Under the pieces are notes generated by a model. The model did not search any database and was not told where the DNA came from. It saw only the letters and a program-made list of their open reading frames with translations. Shown here one piece after another: positions 33,905 through 36,068 of a DNA stretch of 36,068 bases. The translations under genes were made by a program, and so were the position numbers. This DNA is from Deltaproteobacteria bacterium (GTDB lineage Bacteria; Myxococcota_A; Polyangia; HGW-17). The stretch is from contig JAFGWM010000035.1 in the NCBI GenBank assembly GCA_016937155.1, positions 1 through 36,068 of the forward strand, written 5' to 3'. Numbering within the stretch: the first letter of the stretch is position 1; every line of letters begins with the position of its first letter.

Positions 33905-35503
33905 ATGAAAAGGACTTTACAAATTATGCTGGTGATTGCTCTTACCGGCATTATTAATCCAGCTTTCAGCTGTCCAAAGAAAAATAAACAGAAACTTCGT
34001 GAATTCAAGATGAAAGTTATTGAAAAACTTGAGGGATATGAATTCCTGGAAGCTTCAAAACTTGTTGAAGACAGCAAAAAATTTCTTACAGATACATGTA
34101 GGGCTGACGAACATGGTCTCACTCTGTTACAGCTCAAAGGAATTACTGAATTCAGCCTTAAAAAGTTCAATGACGCCAGAAATTCATTCATTGAAGTATT
34201 TAAACTGAAAATTGATATGCCTCTTAATGACAGACTTGCTACACCCAGACTTAAGGCTTTTTACTCAGGTGTACTTTCTCAGTACAAATTAACACTGAAG
34301 AAAAAGGCTGAGACAAAGGCAAAAATCAAAGCTCTTGAAGATGCGGCTGGCATGCCTGAAGAGCCAAAAGAAAATCCTGCTGTTCCGCTGGAACATTCAC
34401 CCCGTGAAAAAGGTTTCCGGGGAAGACCACTTACTGTTTTCTGTAGAGTGAAGGATGAGATAAAAGCAACTCAGGTACTGGCCTTCGTTGACACAGCCGG
34501 TAAGGGGGCTTTTAAACCCCTAGAAATGAAAAAGGTTGGTATCAGACGGTATGTTTTGTCACTCACTGGGAAACAAACGTCAACACCAGTCCTCCGATAT
34601 TATCTTATGGCATTTAATGCGGCCAAAAAGCCTGTGGCTGCAAGTGGTAACAGTGCCACTCCGCATGCTGTTCCTTTGGCTATTCCGGATGAAAAGGACA
34701 GTAGTGAGAACACTACCAAGGTTGTAATTAAGGATACACCCATTGATGATAAAAAGGACGATAAAGCCAAAAAAGATCCAAAGGATAAAAAAATTATTGA
34801 GCAGGTTGAAGACGATGACAAACTGGAAAGGGCTAAAGTTATTGTAGATGAACCTGATGAGATTAAAAAAGCCAAGAAAGCTATGAATGATAAGTATGTT
34901 GAGTTTTCGAAGACTCCTCTGCCTGTGATTTATGTTGGAATAGGGTTCGGAATCAGTATAGGGCTTGTCAGTGGTGAAAGTGAGGCACTTCATAGCCCGC
35001 TTGATACCGGCTTTGGTATGGCGATGACTACTCAGGCTGAAATAGGTTACATGATGGATCGGCTGAATGCCTTCACTGTACTTTTCCAGATGGGATGGGC
35101 GTCAACCAGTACAGACTTACCTGGAATTGAACAGTACTCTACTAATGATTTCTTGTTTACCTCAGGTTACAGAAACGATATGCGCTTCATTCTGAGATAC
35201 AAGAGATTCAGTATGCCTGAGAGACTTGGTTCCACTAAAATGTCATGGAGATATTTCTGGGGTATCGGTATGGGTGGAGGAAACATGAGACATCAGGTTC
35301 CAGCAGGACCTGAATACAACGATACTCATTTCTCCAGTGGTCTTATGCTTAATGGTCATGGTGGTGCAATGCTTTGTCTGACTTCGAGCTGTTCCTTCAA
35401 TCTTCAGTTTGAGGTTGACTACACAGCCAGTTTCAGTATGGAGGATGGAAATTCCATGCCAATGCATCTTGACTTTATTCTCGGCGCTGGAATGATTTTC
35501 TAG
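33905..35503 (+). CDS. Exported TPR-like / Ig-like / outer-membrane-barrel protein
   Basis: The 532-residue protein starts with a signal peptide (to about residue 22, ending AFS-C). Residues 25-145 are helical and TPR-like, with the DMPLNDRLATPRLKAFY turn. Residues about 165-262 look like an Ig-like beta domain (GFRGRPLTVFCRVKDEI and on). A highly charged Lys/Asp linker (about 263-330) follows. Residues 338-532 have alternating hydrophobic strands (VIYVGIGFGISIG, FTVLFQMGWAS, YFWGIGMGGG, FNLQFEVDYTASF, LDFILGAGMIF) and end in Phe, as in outer-membrane barrels. The last part could be a small barrel of about 8 strands. No enzyme motif is seen. AAGGAG precedes the ATG. Similar layouts are, from memory, common in myxobacteria, which I could not check. 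Confidence 0.75.
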   Translation: MKRTLQIMLVIALTGIINPAFSCPKKNKQKLREFKMKVIEKLEGYEFLEASKLVEDSKKFLTDTCRADEHGLTLLQLKGITEFSLKKFNDARNSFIEVFKLKIDMPLNDRLATPRLKAFYSGVLSQYKLTLKKKAETKAKIKALEDAAGMPEEPKENPAVPLEHSPREKGFRGRPLTVFCRVKDEIKATQVLAFVDTAGKGAFKPLEMKKVGIRRYVLSLTGKQTSTPVLRYYLMAFNAAKKPVAASGNSATPHAVPLAIPDEKDSSENTTKVVIKDTPIDDKKDDKAKKDPKDKKIIEQVEDDDKLERAKVIVDEPDEIKKAKKAMNDKYVEFSKTPLPVIYVGIGFGISIGLVSGESEALHSPLDTGFGMAMTTQAEIGYMMDRLNAFTVLFQMGWASTSTDLPGIEQYSTNDFLFTSGYRNDMRFILRYKRFSMPERLGSTKMSWRYFWGIGMGGGNMRHQVPAGPEYNDTHFSSGLMLNGHGGAMLCLTSSCSFNLQFEVDYTASFSMEDGNSMPMHLDFILGAGMIF

Positions 35504-35659
35504 CATATCCGCTCATCTCAAAGTTCTCCTCCTGTTCTGTTGTCATAATCTAAAAAGTAGCTGCATTTACCAAGGGGCTTGACCGATAATTTTTTAAACC
35601 GTCACAGGTTACTACCCTTTGTTTTGAAATAAATTGTATTGAGAAAGAATAAAAAGAAA

Positions 35660-35734
35660 TGGTGACCCTATGGAGAATTGAACTCCAGCTTTCGGCGTGA
35701 GAGGCCGACGTCCTGACCGCTAGACTATAGGGCC
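35660..35734 (-). tRNA. tRNA-Glu (anticodon CTC)
   Basis: On the minus strand the acceptor arms are GGCCCTA and TAGGGTC (one G-U pair). The D arm contains GTCTAGCGGTCAGGAC, the anticodon stem TCGGC/GCCGA encloses CTCTCAC (anticodon CTC), and the T arm is TGGAG-TTCAATT-CTCCA. The discriminator is A and CCA is encoded at 35660-35662. It lies 8 bases after tRNA-Gln. The 156-base gap to the plus-strand gene ending at 35503 holds no gene and no clear terminator hairpin. Confidence 0.96.
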
Positions 35735-35742
35735 CAAATGTG

Positions 35743-35814
35743 CTCGGGGACAAGGACTCGAACCTTGACTCCTGGGACCAGAGCCCAGTGTCCTGCCAAT
35801 TAGACGATCCCCGA
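35743..35814 (-). tRNA. tRNA-Gln (anticodon CTG)
   Basis: On the minus strand the acceptor arms are TCGGGGA and TCCCCGA, so there is a weak U1-A72 pair. The discriminator is G73, as in E. coli tRNA-Gln. The anticodon stem CTGGG/CCCAG encloses CTCTGGT (anticodon CTG). The T arm is CAAGG-TTCGAGT-CCTTG. The 3' end continues CAC, so CCA is not encoded and must be added. Confidence 0.96.
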
Positions 35815-35842
35815 ATGGGAGACGATTCATAACCGTCGGAGA

Positions 35843-35873
35843 TGTATATTTGCTAAAACAGAAAGTTTGTCAA
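35843..35873 (-). promoter_or_regulatory. Candidate promoter of the tRNA-Gln/tRNA-Glu pair
   Basis: On the minus strand a consensus TTGACA (35868-35873) precedes an A/T-rich -10 region AATATACA (35843-35850). AATATA gives 17-base spacing and TATACA gives 19. The tRNA 5' end lies about 30 bases downstream. Confidence 0.5.
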
Positions 35874-36031
35874 CAAAAATATCAAAAATATATCCTAGGT
35901 TACTTATTTTAACTGCTCCATACCTGGTATTTTTTGCCCCCCTGATGCTTTTTATCCTCTATTTTTCTATGTTTCTGGTGATGAATTTATGTGTTTCCTA
36001 CCAGGATTTGTGGTTTCTGACTGACTTTTAG
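35867..36031 (+). CDS. Doubtful 54-codon hydrophobic ORF
   Basis: The frame starts at TTG (35867) with no good Shine-Dalgarno sequence and encodes two hydrophobic stretches (RLLILTAPYLVFFAPLMLF, then FLVMN). Its start overlaps the -35 box proposed for the tRNAs on the other strand. The hydrophobic sequence faintly recalls the first helix of ABC-transporter permeases, but the frame stops at 36029-36031 and the window ends 37 bases later. It could be a small membrane protein, a remnant, or chance. Nothing else is visible from 35874 to 36068. Confidence 0.15.
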   Translation: MSTKISKIYPRLLILTAPYLVFFAPLMLFILYFSMFLVMNLCVSYQDLWFLTDF

Positions 36032-36068
36032 TGACTGGAGATTACAGCTGTGCCATCGATTTTGCCCC

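Noticed and set aside
35867-36031. Start of an ABC-transporter permease with a frameshift
   Set aside because: The resemblance rests on one hydrophobic stretch. No alternative frame continues it, and the window ends 37 bases later, so I list only a low-confidence ORF.

Overview
The window looks like chromosomal DNA of an AT-rich Gram-negative bacterium. The Gram-negative call rests on several type II lipoprotein signal peptides, a protein ending in a probable outer-membrane barrel with a terminal Phe, and many secreted TPR-like proteins. Several traits recall Myxococcota and other former deltaproteobacteria: a small sigma-region-4-like protein with an RPCP/CRY cysteine motif, a PurS-PurL fusion with a separate long PurQ, an Asn/Thr-rich IPT/TIG lipoprotein, and a TPR plus MA-type metallopeptidase. 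The exact lineage is inference. I see no insertion sequence, integrase, phage module, CRISPR array or recognisable defence island.

Layout. 1-1000 holds the start of an exported protein and a membrane protein with a 33-bp tandem repeat, both on the minus strand. 1583-4004 (+) is a tight trio: MerR-like regulator, Cys-rich sigma-4-like protein and sodium/solute symporter, behind a promoter with a dyad in its spacer. 3991-7302 (-) is a receiver-XRE regulator followed by an enlarged GlmS-type enzyme. 7411-7917 (-) holds tRNA-Pro(CGG) and a small putative metal-binding protein. 8039-14955 (-) is an ileS-led run: a 62-aa protein, eukaryote-like IleRS, lipoprotein, secreted protein, hotdog thioesterase and then gdhA. 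gdhA has its own upstream direct-repeat array and a UUCG-loop terminator.

15152-20340 (+) is a duplicated-domain lipoprotein, adenosine deaminase and a large lipoprotein with four WC...YCD modules. 20401-24649 (-) is purL-purQ-yhbY. 24912-26591 (+) is a secreted helical-repeat protein. 26603-33759 (-) is a TPR metallopeptidase, thioredoxin, lipoprotein, zinc-ribbon protein, DeoD and an OPT transporter. 33905-35503 (+) is a TPR/Ig-like/barrel protein. 35660-35814 (-) is tRNA-Gln(CTG) followed by tRNA-Glu(CTC). The last 250 bases hold only one doubtful short hydrophobic ORF.

Function. Most recognisable genes are housekeeping: purine synthesis and salvage (PurL, PurQ, adenosine deaminase, DeoD), nitrogen and amino-sugar metabolism (GdhA, GlmS-like), translation (IleRS, YhbY, three tRNAs) and uptake (OPT, SSF). 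The least understood content is the envelope proteins and the two regulatory loci. The best candidates for undescribed biology are the Cys-containing sigma-4-like protein with its MerR-like partner, the repeat-module lipoprotein, the three 32-bp-phased repeats before gdhA, and the receiver-XRE/extended-GlmS pair. None is proven here to be a new system.
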